64,000 nucleotides of DNA, from positions 41,684 through 105,683 of the forward strand of contig NZ_VBSE01000038.1 of the NCBI RefSeq assembly GCF_005930975.1, read 5' to 3'. Positions within the stretch are counted from its first letter, which is position 1. Each line of letters begins with the position of its first letter. A program made the position numbers and the translations under genes. The notes below the pieces were generated by a model. It had not been told where the DNA came from. It made no database searches and worked only from the letters and a program-made list of their open reading frames with translations. The DNA is from Apilactobacillus kunkeei. GTDB lineage: Bacteria; Bacillota; Bacilli; Lactobacillales; Lactobacillaceae. Positions 43,294 through 52,706 of this stretch are shown piece by piece.

Positions 43294-44136
43294 CTAATAA
43301 TTAACTCGAATCATTCTCGGATTACCGAAAAAGTCATCACGATTGGTGACCTCGCATCCTGGAATTAATTCGGTAAAAATATTGGTAACTGATTCGGTCT
43401 GCTTAAATCCAATTTCAAGATATAAACTACCGTGAAAAGTATCCTTCTTTATTCTAATATAATCTGCGATTTTTTGATACATAAATAAGCCATTATTTTT
43501 GGCAAATAATGCTTCTTTTGGTTCGTGTTCTATTACACTTTCATCCATATATTTAATTTCATCTTCGGAAATATAAGGAGGATTGCTGATTATTACGTCA
43601 TAATCTTCGGTTATAGCACTAAACAAATCACTCTCTATGAACCTAACGTTGGTTTTGTTCATTTTGTTGTTGAAATCCGCTACTTCTAAGGCTTTTGAGG
43701 AGATGTCAGCAGCATCTACTTGCCATTCTGGGTGTTTCTTGCTGATTGAGATGGCAATTGCACCACTTCCTGTTCCCATATCAAGTACTTTAAGCTCTTT
43801 TCGATTGGCAAAATCGGTTAACAACCACTCAACTAATTCCTCAGTTTCGGGGCGTGGAATTAGAACTCTATCATCGACTTTAAAACGATTACCATAAAAC
43901 TCTGTTTCACCGATAATATATTGAGCTGGCTGACCATCCAGATATTGATAAATCCAGTTAAAGTATTTTTCAACGTCTGCAGGATTCATTGTGTCGCGGT
44001 AATGCAATAACAAGTGTGTATTATCAAAGCCAAACATTTCCATCAAAAATAATTTAGCAGTTTCTTGATCTAAGTTTTTTTCCGATATAAGAAAAGAAGC
44101 CCTCTTCTGGGCTTCAAAATAAGTCATATTAGTCAT
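43294..44136 (-). CDS. prmC: Release factor glutamine methyltransferase
   Basis: A 280-residue SAM methyltransferase with the N-terminal helical domain, SAM motif [13 protein letters not shown] (~118) and catalytic NPPY in IISNPPYIS (~185). It methylates the GGQ glutamine of release factors. It overlaps prfA by 8 nt, its substrate gene. Confidence 0.96.
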   Translation of the reverse strand: MTNMTYFEAQKRASFLISEKNLDQETAKLFLMEMFGFDNTHLLLHYRDTMNPADVEKYFNWIYQYLDGQPAQYIIGETEFYGNRFKVDDRVLIPRPETEELVEWLLTDFANRKELKVLDMGTGSGAIAISISKKHPEWQVDAADISSKALEVADFNNKMNKTNVRFIESDLFSAITEDYDVIISNPPYISEDEIKYMDESVIEHEPKEALFAKNNGLFMYQKIADYIRIKKDTFHGSLYLEIGFKQTESVTNIFTELIPGCEVTNRDDFFGNPRMIRVNY

Positions 44137-45211
44137 TCTTTAGTTGCTCCAACTTGGCAGTTTGGTCAGATAGAATCAATGCATCAATAATATCGTCTAA
44201 GTCACCATTCATAACCTTATCCAACTTGTTAACAGTTAAACCAATACGGTGATCAGTAACACGGTTTTGTGGATAGTTGTAAGTTCTAATTCTTTCTGAA
44301 CGATCACCAGTACCAACAGCTGACTTTCTTTCAGCATCGTATTTATCTTCTTCTTGTTGTTGGTAATAATCATAAACACGTGACTTCAATACTTGCATTG
44401 CTTTAGCACGGTTTTGTTGTTGTGAACGTTCATCTTGCATGGCAACAACAATTCCTGTTGGCAAGTGGGTCATTCTAACAGCTGATGAAGTTTTGTTAAC
44501 GTGTTGTCCACCGGCACCAGATGCACGGTAAACATCAGTCTTAATATCTTTTGGATCAATATCTATATCAACATCTTCAGCCTCTGGCATAACACCAACG
44601 GTAGCAGTAGAAGTATGAATACGACCAGCTGATTCAGTTGAAGGAACACGTTGTACACGATGAGCACCGTTTTCAAACTTCAACTTAGAATAAACATTTT
44701 CACCTTGAATCATGATGGCAATTTCCTTAAAACCACCAACTTCAGTGTCGCTTTCATCAATGATTGATGTCTTCCAGCCTTGGCTTTCTGCATAACGAAT
44801 GTACATATTGTATAAGTCAGCAGCAAACAAGCTACCTTCATCCCCACCAGCAGCACCATGAATTTCCATGATAATGTTCTTGTCATCATTAGGGTCCTTA
44901 GGTAATAGCATAATCTTGATTTGTTCTTCAAGTTCAGCCTTCTGTGGTTCTAATTCACTAATTTCACTCTTAACCATTTCATTCATGTCATCGTCTAGCT
45001 TTTCAGCAAGCATGGCCTTGTCGTCTTCTAGTTGTGAGACAACATCCTTGTACTTGTTGTAAGCTGCAACAACTTCTCTTAAACTACCTTCTTCTTTAGA
45101 TAGTTCCATGAAACGTTTTGTATCCGCGATAACTTCTGGGTCACTGATCAATTCGTTTAGTTCATCGTATCGATCAACTACTGATTGCAGCTTTTCAAAT
45201 ATTTCATCCAT
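44129..45211 (-). CDS. prfA: Peptide chain release factor 1
   Basis: A 360-residue RF1: GGQ in [15 protein letters not shown] (~232) and the stop-codon reading motif region [14 protein letters not shown] (~190), with PST in place of the usual PAT or PVT. RF1 reads UAA and UAG. Confidence 0.97.
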   Translation of the reverse strand: MDEIFEKLQSVVDRYDELNELISDPEVIADTKRFMELSKEEGSLREVVAAYNKYKDVVSQLEDDKAMLAEKLDDDMNEMVKSEISELEPQKAELEEQIKIMLLPKDPNDDKNIIMEIHGAAGGDEGSLFAADLYNMYIRYAESQGWKTSIIDESDTEVGGFKEIAIMIQGENVYSKLKFENGAHRVQRVPSTESAGRIHTSTATVGVMPEAEDVDIDIDPKDIKTDVYRASGAGGQHVNKTSSAVRMTHLPTGIVVAMQDERSQQQNRAKAMQVLKSRVYDYYQQQEEDKYDAERKSAVGTGDRSERIRTYNYPQNRVTDHRIGLTVNKLDKVMNGDLDDIIDALILSDQTAKLEQLKND

Positions 45212-45221
45212 TAATTATTCC

Positions 45222-45806
45222 TCACTTTCCCATTTCGTCCAAAGGTGGGTTGAAATAATGCTTACGACATACTGGGTAGTATGATTCGTTTCCACCTACT
45301 TGAATTTGTTCACCTTCATATACTGGTTGATTGTCATGAAAGCGAAGGTTCATTGTGGCTTTACGACCACAGAACCAACAAATTGTCTTCATTTCTTCAA
45401 TCTTGTCAGCATATAATAATAATGCTTCTGATCCCTCAAATAACTTGTTTTGAAAGTCATTTTTTAAACCAAATGCGATTACCGGAATCGATAACTCATC
45501 GACAATTTTTGCCAGTTGTAAGACGTGAGCCTTAGTCAAAAATTGGGCTTCGTCAATTAAGATACAACTAGCATCTGGGTCAATTTCCTTGACCATTTCA
45601 AAGCAATCAGAATTCGTTTCAATCACATGTGCACCTCTACTCAATCCTACTCGGGAGGCAACGGTACCTCTTTCTTCCCTTGTGTCCAATGCACTTGTCA
45701 TGATTACGACAGATTTACCTTGTTCTTCATAATTATGAGCAACTTTGATGATTTCAATGGACTTTCCACTGTTCATTGCCCCGTAGCGATAATATAGTTG
45801 TGCCAT
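45222..45806 (-). CDS. tdk: Thymidine kinase
   Basis: A 194-residue type II thymidine kinase with P-loop GAMNSGKS (~9-16), LIDEAQF catalytic motif and zinc-binding CWFCGRKA and YPVCRKHY segments. ATG 45806 gives the standard family length; a longer frame from 45878 lacks a ribosome site. Confidence 0.95.
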   Translation of the reverse strand: MAQLYYRYGAMNSGKSIEIIKVAHNYEEQGKSVVIMTSALDTREERGTVASRVGLSRGAHVIETNSDCFEMVKEIDPDASCILIDEAQFLTKAHVLQLAKIVDELSIPVIAFGLKNDFQNKLFEGSEALLLYADKIEEMKTICWFCGRKATMNLRFHDNQPVYEGEQIQVGGNESYYPVCRKHYFNPPLDEMGK

Positions 45807-45976
45807 GATTAAACTCGCTTTCTGTATTTTTTCATTTATTATTATAGCTGATTTACGAATTAATTTCGACAGTTCCAAAGAATTTACATCATTTTACTGA
45901 AATAATGCAATTATTCGGTCTATAATAGTAAAGTATGATAAAATTTTGTGTATTAATTAATTAAGGAGTACAAGCA

Positions 45977-47326
45977 ATGTCTATAAGAAGCGAATTTGCG
46001 ACTTTTGCTGGTAAGTCTTCATACTGGTTTTTACATACCTTTATGAATGGAGGAAGTTCTCTTCCTGGTAAGATTACCACAGCAATTGATCCAGCGATTT
46101 TAAAACATCTAGGTCAAAACTATGACATTATCGTGGTTACTGGTACTAATGGAAAAACCCTAACCACTGCACTTACTGTTCAAGTGCTAAAACAAAAATA
46201 TCAAAACGTCGTTACTAATCCATCTGGTTCTAACATGGAACAAGGTCTAGTAACTACATTTCTAAAAGCTAAAAACCCTAAGACCAATCGTTCACTTGCT
46301 GTCTTAGAAGTCGATGAAGCAAATGTTATTAAATTGACTAAGTACGTTCAACCAATCGCCTTTGTCTTCACCAACATCTTCCGCGATCAAATGGATCGTT
46401 ATGGCGAAATCTATACTACCTACAAGAAGATTATTGATGGAGTTAAATTAGCACCAAATGCTACTATTATCGCCAATGGTGATGCTCCAATCTTTAACTC
46501 TGTTGATTTGCCTAACCCTAAAATTTACTATGGTTTTAAAAATCACGATGACAGCGATAATTTCAAGGCAGAACCAAATACCGACGGTGTCTTATGCCCG
46601 GTATGTCAAAACATCTTGCACTACCACTACATTAGTTATGCCAACTTAGGTAACTATTTCTGTGAGCATTGTGGTTTCAAGCGTCCAAAACTAACTCATG
46701 AATTAACTAAACTTGGCGCATTAACTCCAAACTCATCTGACTTCACTGTCGATGGTCAAGATCTATCAATTGGTATTGGTGGAGTTTACAACATTTACAA
46801 CGCGTCAGCTGCTTATTCAGTTGGGCGCTTCCTTGACGTTGAACCAAAAGATATCGCTCAAGCATTTACTGCTAATGAACGTGTCTTTGGTCGCCAAGAA
46901 CTAATCAATGTTGATGGTAAGGAAACCACATTAGTATTAGTTAAGAACCCTGTTGGACTAAACCAAGTCATCGATACTATCTCCAAAGAACAAGATGACT
47001 TCTCACTAATCTGCTTATTAAATGCCAACTATGCTGATGGAATTGATACTAGTTGGATTTGGGACGGTGAATTTGAACGCTTCACTAATATGCCAATCAA
47101 GAAGTTTATCACCGGTGGTGAAAGATATAAGGATATTACCTTTAGATTTAAAGTTGCTGGTGTTGATGAAAACATTCATGAAGTTCAACCTAATCTAGAA
47201 AAGGTAGTTGAAGAAATCCCTAATCTACCAACTAAGAAGGTTTATATCTTAGCTACCTACACTGCAATGCTTCAATTAAGAAAAGACTTTGCGGAAAAAG
47301 GTTATATTAAGGGAGGTATGGAATAA
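45977..47326 (+). CDS. murT: Lipid II isoglutaminyl synthase subunit MurT
   Basis: A 449-residue Mur-ligase-like protein with P-loop VVTGTNGKTLTT (~53), a Cys4 zinc ribbon insert (CPVCQNI and CEHCGF, ~206-230) and the C-terminal DUF1727 domain. With GatD it amidates D-Glu of lipid II to D-iGln. It shares an overlap with gatD at 47326. Preceded by AAGGAG and a TATAAT element near 45930. Confidence 0.96.
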   Translation: MSIRSEFATFAGKSSYWFLHTFMNGGSSLPGKITTAIDPAILKHLGQNYDIIVVTGTNGKTLTTALTVQVLKQKYQNVVTNPSGSNMEQGLVTTFLKAKNPKTNRSLAVLEVDEANVIKLTKYVQPIAFVFTNIFRDQMDRYGEIYTTYKKIIDGVKLAPNATIIANGDAPIFNSVDLPNPKIYYGFKNHDDSDNFKAEPNTDGVLCPVCQNILHYHYISYANLGNYFCEHCGFKRPKLTHELTKLGALTPNSSDFTVDGQDLSIGIGGVYNIYNASAAYSVGRFLDVEPKDIAQAFTANERVFGRQELINVDGKETTLVLVKNPVGLNQVIDTISKEQDDFSLICLLNANYADGIDTSWIWDGEFERFTNMPIKKFITGGERYKDITFRFKVAGVDENIHEVQPNLEKVVEEIPNLPTKKVYILATYTAMLQLRKDFAEKGYIKGGME

Positions 47327-48036
47327 TGACCAAAGAATATACATTACACATTGCCCACTTATATGGTGATTTAATGAATACCTATGGTGATTTAGGAAAT
47401 ATCTTAGTTCTTAAATACTATGGAAAGAAAATGGGTATTAATGTAGAATCAAAAGTCGTTAGTTTAGATGAAGACTTCAAGTCCGACGACTATGACATCG
47501 CCGTTTTCGGTGGTGGACAAGATTTTGAACAAAGCATTGTTTCAAAAGACTTCCAAACTAAAAAAGATGAAATCAAAAAATTCATTGATTCAGATGGTTG
47601 TTTGTTAGCCATCTGTGGTGGTTACCAACTTCTTGGTAAATATTACATTGATGCCGAAGGAAATAAGATACCTGGTATCGGCGTATTAGATCACTATACA
47701 GAACAACAAGATGATAACCGTTTCATCGGTGACATCAAGATTAAGAATAAAGAGACCGGTGAGGTTTACCATGGCTTCGAAAATCATCAAGGTGTAACTT
47801 ATACAGGTGATGGCGAACGCCCTTTAGGTGACGTTGAACAGGGTTATGGTAACAATGGTTCCGATCAGGCTGAAGGTGCAATTTTCAAAAATGTTTACTG
47901 CACTTACTTCCACGGCCCTATCCTAGCTAGAAATAATATCATCGCAAAACATATCTTAATCAAAGCCTTAAAGCGTCGTTATCCTAACGATGACTTCTCT
48001 GCACAAGAAAAGATTGACGTTTCTGAATCATATTAA
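47326..48036 (+). CDS. gatD: Lipid II isoglutaminyl synthase glutamine amidotransferase GatD
   Basis: A 236-residue class I glutamine amidotransferase: nucleophile Cys in LLAICGGYQLLG (~96) and His in TYFHGPIL (~190). It releases ammonia for MurT. Its last 21 codons plus stop (47969-48036) are repeated almost perfectly at 52741-52808, on the far side of the RiPP cassette. Confidence 0.96.
   Translation: MTKEYTLHIAHLYGDLMNTYGDLGNILVLKYYGKKMGINVESKVVSLDEDFKSDDYDIAVFGGGQDFEQSIVSKDFQTKKDEIKKFIDSDGCLLAICGGYQLLGKYYIDAEGNKIPGIGVLDHYTEQQDDNRFIGDIKIKNKETGEVYHGFENHQGVTYTGDGERPLGDVEQGYGNNGSDQAEGAIFKNVYCTYFHGPILARNNIIAKHILIKALKRRYPNDDFSAQEKIDVSESY
47969..48036 (+). repeat. 68-bp direct repeat, left copy (3' end of gatD)
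   Basis: Identical to 52741-52808 except for one base (C at 47994, T at 52766; synonymous GAC/GAT). The similarity stops exactly at the gatD stop codon on one side and two bases before the AAG codon on the other. Distance between copies is 4772 bp. Confidence 0.97.
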
Positions 48037-48075
48037 AAAATAGTTCAAATCTTTATAAGATTTGAACTATTTTTA
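48035..48075 (+). terminator. Terminator after gatD (cassette-side)
   Basis: AAATAGTTCAAATCTT and AAGATTTGAACTATTT form a long AT-rich hairpin followed by T residues. It differs from the terminator after the second repeat copy (52814-52848), so it probably arrived with the cassette. It may also stop the leftward protease transcript. Confidence 0.85.
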
Positions 48076-48114
48076 TTCATAAGTATTCTACATTTATATG
48101 TTTAGATATAATTT

Positions 48115-48816
48115 CTATCCATCTTTATTTATATTCGAAATAATCCCACTAAATATTCCAGCAGAAATACTAGTTCCAAACGTATTAATATTTTTTCCGT
48201 TATCCATTTTAAATTTTATAGGATATAAACAATCTCCACCGTATATAAACTCATTAACACATGTTCCGAAATTAGAATAGTCTGCTCTTTCATAATTAGA
48301 ATTTAAAGCTCCAACTGTGATAACAGTACTAAACATAGCCGGTATAACCATATAAGGATATATATCATCCAAATTAATTCCGTAGTTACCAGCAGAACAC
48401 ACAATTGTAACTTTTTTTGAATCAGCATACTTTATTGCATTCTTCCATTTTTGATAAATTCTTAATCCCTCTTCTGTATTAATTTTTATTACGGTATCCA
48501 TAGAAATGTTTATTAAATTTATTCCTTTATCTATAGCTTCGTACAGTTTGTAAATTACGTCTGAATAATCTTTTTCAGCTAAAAAACTATAGAAAAAACA
48601 ATCGTTTGATGCGTATAAGGCAATACTTTTGCCCACAATCTCTCCATGTGGACTTATAACTTTATCATTAAAAAATGATTTTTTAAACTTTTTTTGTATA
48701 TAATTACTTTTACTAATTCCTGAATCAATCAAACAAATTCTATCTAATTTATGATTAATAATTTGTTCATATTTTTTTAACAAGCCTTCATAAACTTTGT
48801 CCCTTTCACTACTCAT
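48115..48816 (-). CDS. Subtilisin-like (S8) protease, probable leader peptidase (LanP-like)
   Basis: A 233-residue S8 protease with a complete set of catalytic residues: D31 (CLIDSGI), H57 (SPHGEIVG), oxyanion N144 (CSAGNYG) and S216 (FGTSISAG). There is no signal peptide, propeptide or wall anchor, so it should act in the cytoplasm, like the intracellular LanP proteases that trim lanthipeptide leaders before export. It overlaps the exporter gene by 8 nt. It is short for a subtilase, near the minimal catalytic core. Substrate assignment to the 60-residue peptide is inferred from context. Confidence 0.85.
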   Translation of the reverse strand: MSSERDKVYEGLLKKYEQIINHKLDRICLIDSGISKSNYIQKKFKKSFFNDKVISPHGEIVGKSIALYASNDCFFYSFLAEKDYSDVIYKLYEAIDKGINLINISMDTVIKINTEEGLRIYQKWKNAIKYADSKKVTIVCSAGNYGINLDDIYPYMVIPAMFSTVITVGALNSNYERADYSNFGTCVNEFIYGGDCLYPIKFKMDNGKNINTFGTSISAGIFSGIISNINKDG

Positions 48817-50359
48817 TTCCTAACACAATCTTTCTGCTCTCTTGAATATCCGGATGGTTATGATCTATTACTATCACAATATTATTATTTTTTTCCAAAA
48901 AATGATATAAACTTTGTTGATTTTTATAGTAAAGATTACTAATAACCTCATCAAATATAATCACACAATTTGAATCCAATAATGATCTAATAATCTTGAT
49001 TTTTTGAACTTCTCCAGTACTTAAATCTTCCACAGATTTATTTAGCTCCATTTTAAATTCTAATATCGAGCAAATTTTACTAAAGTAGTTAAAATCAATG
49101 TCATTTAATCCTATAAAAATATTATCTCTTACTGTTCCAGGTATAAGCTTACTTTCAAAATCAACATAAACAACTTTGTCAACATTAAGCATTTTAATAT
49201 TGCCTTCTTCTAAATCAACTTCTCCAAAAATAGCCTTGGCTAATGTTGTTTTACCAGAACCATTATGTCCTTCAATAAAATTCAATCCCTCTTCAAAATC
49301 AAAGCTAATATTTTTTGATTTGAAATTAACATAGTTAATTCTTACATTGTCAATAATCAATCTAGATTTTCCATTATCGGATGTGCTAATATTAAAATCA
49401 TTTCTTTTATTTAAACTATTAAAATAATTGTTTACACGACCCATGGATATTCTCAACTCTTTATACTGAGGCAAAACAGACATTGCACTGGTAATTGGTA
49501 TAAATATAGTCGAACTAAAAGTGAATATCGCAATTAAACTTCCTACAGATAATTTATTATTGATTACAAACATTGTTCCAATAAATAGAATAATAAAAGG
49601 AATCATTGTAGATACGATACCTATAAAACTGGAAAAAAAAGAATTAATAAACACATATTTTATATTACTAACTTTAAGATCAGTATTATCATTCTTAAAC
49701 ATTTTCTCTATGAAAGAAGAAGCATTAAAGGATTTAATAAGAGACAAAGAGTCACTGACCCTTCTTAAAAAATTATTAGTATTATCCAAGCTTTCTTTTA
49801 TTGCATTATATCTAGATTGTATCAATTTACTAAAAAAAACATTAATCAATAATAATATAGGTAATATGGATATTAAAATCAATGTTATTATCCAATCTAG
49901 GTAAAACAAAGAGATAACATACATTACTATCGTAATAAACGAACTTATTAAAGTCACTATAAAAGAAACAATGTCATCCCCAATATTTTCAAAATCACTG
50001 TTAAAAAGAGTAGCTAATTTATAATCTTTATTTATTTTTTCTTTGCTATCTAAAAATTTGTTTATAATCTTTTCTCTCTTTGTATATATATATTTTTGTG
50101 ACATTCTAGCTGAAATAATACTCACTATACAATTTAATATTATTTCCATAATGATAAGTAATATCATTATCCCGAAAAAAGCATCTAGCTTTTTAGTGGA
50201 TTTCCCAATAATTATTTTATCAATTAAGTATTTCATACCGTATGGAAACGAAACCGATATCAACACTGCGAAAAAAATGAAAATAATCATAATTAATAAA
50301 GATATCTTATTCTTTTTAATAAATTCATTTAATGACATATTAAAATTTTTGTTTATCAT
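48809..50359 (-). CDS. ABC exporter of the RiPP cassette (LanT-like without peptidase domain)
   Basis: A 516-residue half-exporter: six transmembrane helices (~15-300) fused to an ATPase with Walker A GHNGSGKTT, signature LSTGEVQK (variant of LSGGQ), Walker B CVIIFDEV and H-loop IDHNH. It is shorter than the usual ~580 residues. The N-terminal C39 peptidase domain of class II LanT proteins is missing, consistent with a separate protease gene. It overlaps the dehydratase gene by 20 nt. Probable job: export of the modified peptide. Confidence 0.88.
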   Translation of the reverse strand: MINKNFNMSLNEFIKKNKISLLIMIIFIFFAVLISVSFPYGMKYLIDKIIIGKSTKKLDAFFGIMILLIIMEIILNCIVSIISARMSQKYIYTKREKIINKFLDSKEKINKDYKLATLFNSDFENIGDDIVSFIVTLISSFITIVMYVISLFYLDWIITLILISILPILLLINVFFSKLIQSRYNAIKESLDNTNNFLRRVSDSLSLIKSFNASSFIEKMFKNDNTDLKVSNIKYVFINSFFSSFIGIVSTMIPFIILFIGTMFVINNKLSVGSLIAIFTFSSTIFIPITSAMSVLPQYKELRISMGRVNNYFNSLNKRNDFNISTSDNGKSRLIIDNVRINYVNFKSKNISFDFEEGLNFIEGHNGSGKTTLAKAIFGEVDLEEGNIKMLNVDKVVYVDFESKLIPGTVRDNIFIGLNDIDFNYFSKICSILEFKMELNKSVEDLSTGEVQKIKIIRSLLDSNCVIIFDEVISNLYYKNQQSLYHFLEKNNNIVIVIDHNHPDIQESRKIVLGNE

Positions 50360-52364
50360 TTTTTACCTCACTTATAAAGTTGTTCATTAAACCACTAAAT
50401 ATCGGCGAAAATGTATAGGCACCTTCTACACTTAGTTTAAATGAAATATTTGTATTTTTTTTATTCTGTAATATATATTCTGCAACATTTTCATCATTAA
50501 AATTTTCTATATAATAATCACTAGTATTTATAAAATTATCAAAATCTAAACTCTTTAACTTATCTCCTTTACTTTGGACATAATTATAGGCAACATAAAT
50601 CGAAAAAATATTTTCCTCATTCTGACTTTCTAGGTTATCTTCTCCTATGAAACTATTAAGAAGATCTACGGCTATTTTATTTAAAGAATGATCTTTTAAC
50701 TTACATGAATAAAAACATAAACAAATAATGAGTCCAATTGAATTAAAAATATCGCATTCTAAATCACCAATCTCATAATCATTTTTATTAATGTTTAAAC
50801 AAGTTAATTTGCTCTCTTTATCCTTAAAAAATTTATAATAAACTTCTTTAATTTTGTCCAAGACCTGAACTATTTCATCCGCATGTTCTTTATCTGCCAA
50901 ATGTGTTTTAAAGAAAGAAAGTCTGAGAATCCTCATCTGAATTTCAAGATCACTATCACATGTTGAGTCAATATTTTCATTTAATTGTTCGTACATAGTT
51001 TTTGAGAAATATTTTTCAACAATTTTTCTTCCTTGCTTTGTGTATAGACTTTTGTCCGTAAAATTAAAGTAATAAGATGGAATATAACCTTTTTTTAAAG
51101 CATCTAACTCATCCAATAAAATTCTGTTGTCAATATTACTACTATTTTTTTCAAAAATTTTTAATATTTTATTGCTATAATTATTAACTCTAGAATCAAT
51201 TCCTCTCATATTTTGCAAAAAGGTATAGTATAAAGCTGTATTTCTTATAACAGTCCTAAAAAGGAATTTTTCTTTTTTTGCTATTATTTCTATGTTATTC
51301 TTTATTTCATTTTTATGTTCTAAAATAACATTATATGAATCTTTAAATCCGTTCAAAAAAGATTCTAAATTTAGATTATTACCATACAAAGTTTTATAAA
51401 TCTTATTTATACTTACTTTTTTCTCTATGTTATCCTTTATTATTAATTTATTTTTATAATCATAGTCAATAGTTTGATTATTGACAAATTCAAACATGAT
51501 ATCTGGATTAAATATTATACTTGTACAATATTTTATTGATTTTCTATAATTGTTAGGTGTTATTTCCGTATTTAAAACACTTCTTTCATAATTATGTCCA
51601 CACAATGTTTCTAAATCAACAAAAACGGGATTATATCTGTTTATAATGCAATTTTCGTAATGCATATCCGTTGATCCTAACATGTAAAAAATTGTTTCAA
51701 ACACACCCATCCGATAAAACAATTTATTGACACCGCTATCTGGAGGATTTATTTCCTTAATATGTTCAACCCATGAATGATCTTTAAAAAAAACACACTT
51801 TGGTATTACATAATTAAATTTCATATATTTTTTTAAAATTACTACAATTTTTTCTAAAATCAAATACTGATTATATCTTTGCGGTTTAAACACTAAGTCA
51901 CCATCATCACAATGGACAATAGCAACTGTCACTCCTTCATGAACATCTCCTTTGTCTAGTTCAATGGATTTAACGTGTCCATATTTTGTTTTTAACACTT
52001 TACTAATAATTTCTTTATCTTTATAAAAATAATACAATATCGTATTATTTTGATTTATATAATCGTGAACTTTATAAATTAGATCTCTTTCCAAATCATG
52101 GAAAGATTCAAATATATTGATAAGATTAATGTCATTTACATATTCTTTTATGTCTTTATTCCCATCAAATGAAAATAAAACATAATCAATAATAAAGTCA
52201 TTAATTAATGACACAGTATCATCTAAAATTGAATAATAAGAATATAAATAATTTATTCTTTTTATCAATTTAATATCTTTTTTTATCGGATAATCATTTA
52301 ATAAATATTTCTCACATTTTTTCTTAGTGATTTTTTTTAAAATTTCTGGTTTCATTATTATCAC
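50340..52364 (-). CDS. LanM-like dehydratase lacking a functional cyclase domain
   Basis: A 674-residue protein matching the N-terminal dehydratase (DUF4135) of class II lanthipeptide synthetases. Residues aligned by eye with those essential in CylM are present: D140/H142 (GDVHEG), K160 (VFKPQ), D233/H235/N238 (GSTDMHYEN), D250 (VFVDLE) and the RTVIRNT segment (370-376), then GYIPSYYF. Full LanM proteins have 900-1000 residues with a zinc LanC cyclase; here only ~140 residues follow (535-674), resembling the first LanC helices and lacking any CG or CH zinc ligands. It should phosphorylate and eliminate Ser/Thr but not form thioether rings. Very AT-rich, unlike flanking genes. Start ATG 52364 is near AGGTGA. 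Confidence 0.88.
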   Translation of the reverse strand: MIIMKPEILKKITKKKCEKYLLNDYPIKKDIKLIKRINYLYSYYSILDDTVSLINDFIIDYVLFSFDGNKDIKEYVNDINLINIFESFHDLERDLIYKVHDYINQNNTILYYFYKDKEIISKVLKTKYGHVKSIELDKGDVHEGVTVAIVHCDDGDLVFKPQRYNQYLILEKIVVILKKYMKFNYVIPKCVFFKDHSWVEHIKEINPPDSGVNKLFYRMGVFETIFYMLGSTDMHYENCIINRYNPVFVDLETLCGHNYERSVLNTEITPNNYRKSIKYCTSIIFNPDIMFEFVNNQTIDYDYKNKLIIKDNIEKKVSINKIYKTLYGNNLNLESFLNGFKDSYNVILEHKNEIKNNIEIIAKKEKFLFRTVIRNTALYYTFLQNMRGIDSRVNNYSNKILKIFEKNSSNIDNRILLDELDALKKGYIPSYYFNFTDKSLYTKQGRKIVEKYFSKTMYEQLNENIDSTCDSDLEIQMRILRLSFFKTHLADKEHADEIVQVLDKIKEVYYKFFKDKESKLTCLNINKNDYEIGDLECDIFNSIGLIICLCFYSCKLKDHSLNKIAVDLLNSFIGEDNLESQNEENIFSIYVAYNYVQSKGDKLKSLDFDNFINTSDYYIENFNDENVAEYILQNKKNTNISFKLSVEGAYTFSPIFSGLMNNFISEVKNDKQKF

Positions 52365-52462
52365 CTCGTTATCTAATCTAATTCATATCAATATTATATA
52401 TTATAATTTAATAATCAAATATTAATTTTTCTTTAATATCATTGACTTAATGAAGTTATCAA

Positions 52463-52511
52463 TTTACTATAATGTCAATCGATAAGTGTTATCGATTGAC
52501 ATTATAGTAAA
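52463..52511. repeat. Perfect inverted repeat before the precursor gene
   Basis: Two 23-bp perfectly complementary arms (52463-52485 and 52489-52511) with a GTG loop. The right arm ends on the first base of the Shine-Dalgarno AGGAGG. Inner arm sequence is ATGTCAATCGATAA and its complement. It contains TATAAT (52468-52473) with TTGACT 20 bp upstream (52442-52447), a possible promoter with a long spacer. It lies in the divergent region between precursor and dehydratase genes, so it could be an operator for both or an RNA hairpin controlling precursor mRNA. Confidence 0.9.
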
Positions 52512-52523
52512 GGAGGAATAAGA

Positions 52524-52706
52524 ATGGATAACAAAGTTGACTTTAAAAAATTGGAACAACTTGTGATAGAAGAACAAGGTCAAATGAACGAAAATACTAT
52601 TACAATTACTATTCCAATTGGTTTAACTGCCGTTGGTTTAACTGCAGGCTTTTCAGCATATGAAGATGGCATGAAGAAGAAGAAGAAGAAGAAGCATCAT
52701 CGCTAA
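52524..52706 (+). CDS. Cysteine-free RiPP precursor peptide, Thr-rich with poly-Lys tail
   Basis: A 60-residue peptide after a strong AGGAGG site. Residues 1-22 are acidic and helical (FKKLEQLVIEEQGQM), like class II lanthipeptide leaders. Residues 23-60 form the probable core: TITITIPIGLTAVGLTAGFS, then AYEDGM and a tail of seven Lys, two His and Arg. Dehydratable residues are T25, T27, T29, T35, T40 and S44; there is no Cys at all and no GG cleavage site. Divergent from the dehydratase, exporter and protease genes. Leader/core boundary is unknown. The product role, probably antimicrobial, is inferred. Confidence 0.82.
   Translation: MDNKVDFKKLEQLVIEEQGQMNENTITITIPIGLTAVGLTAGFSAYEDGMKKKKKKKHHR
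52674..52694 (+). repeat. AAG x7 trinucleotide repeat encoding the Lys tail
   Basis: Seven uninterrupted AAG codons inside the precursor gene. Slippage here would change the number of lysines without breaking the frame. Confidence 0.95.

Noticed and set aside
45910..45935. AATAAT/ATTATT inverted repeat before murT
   Set aside because: Only six-base arms in AT-rich DNA; overlaps the likely -35/-10 spacer and is not distinguishable from chance.
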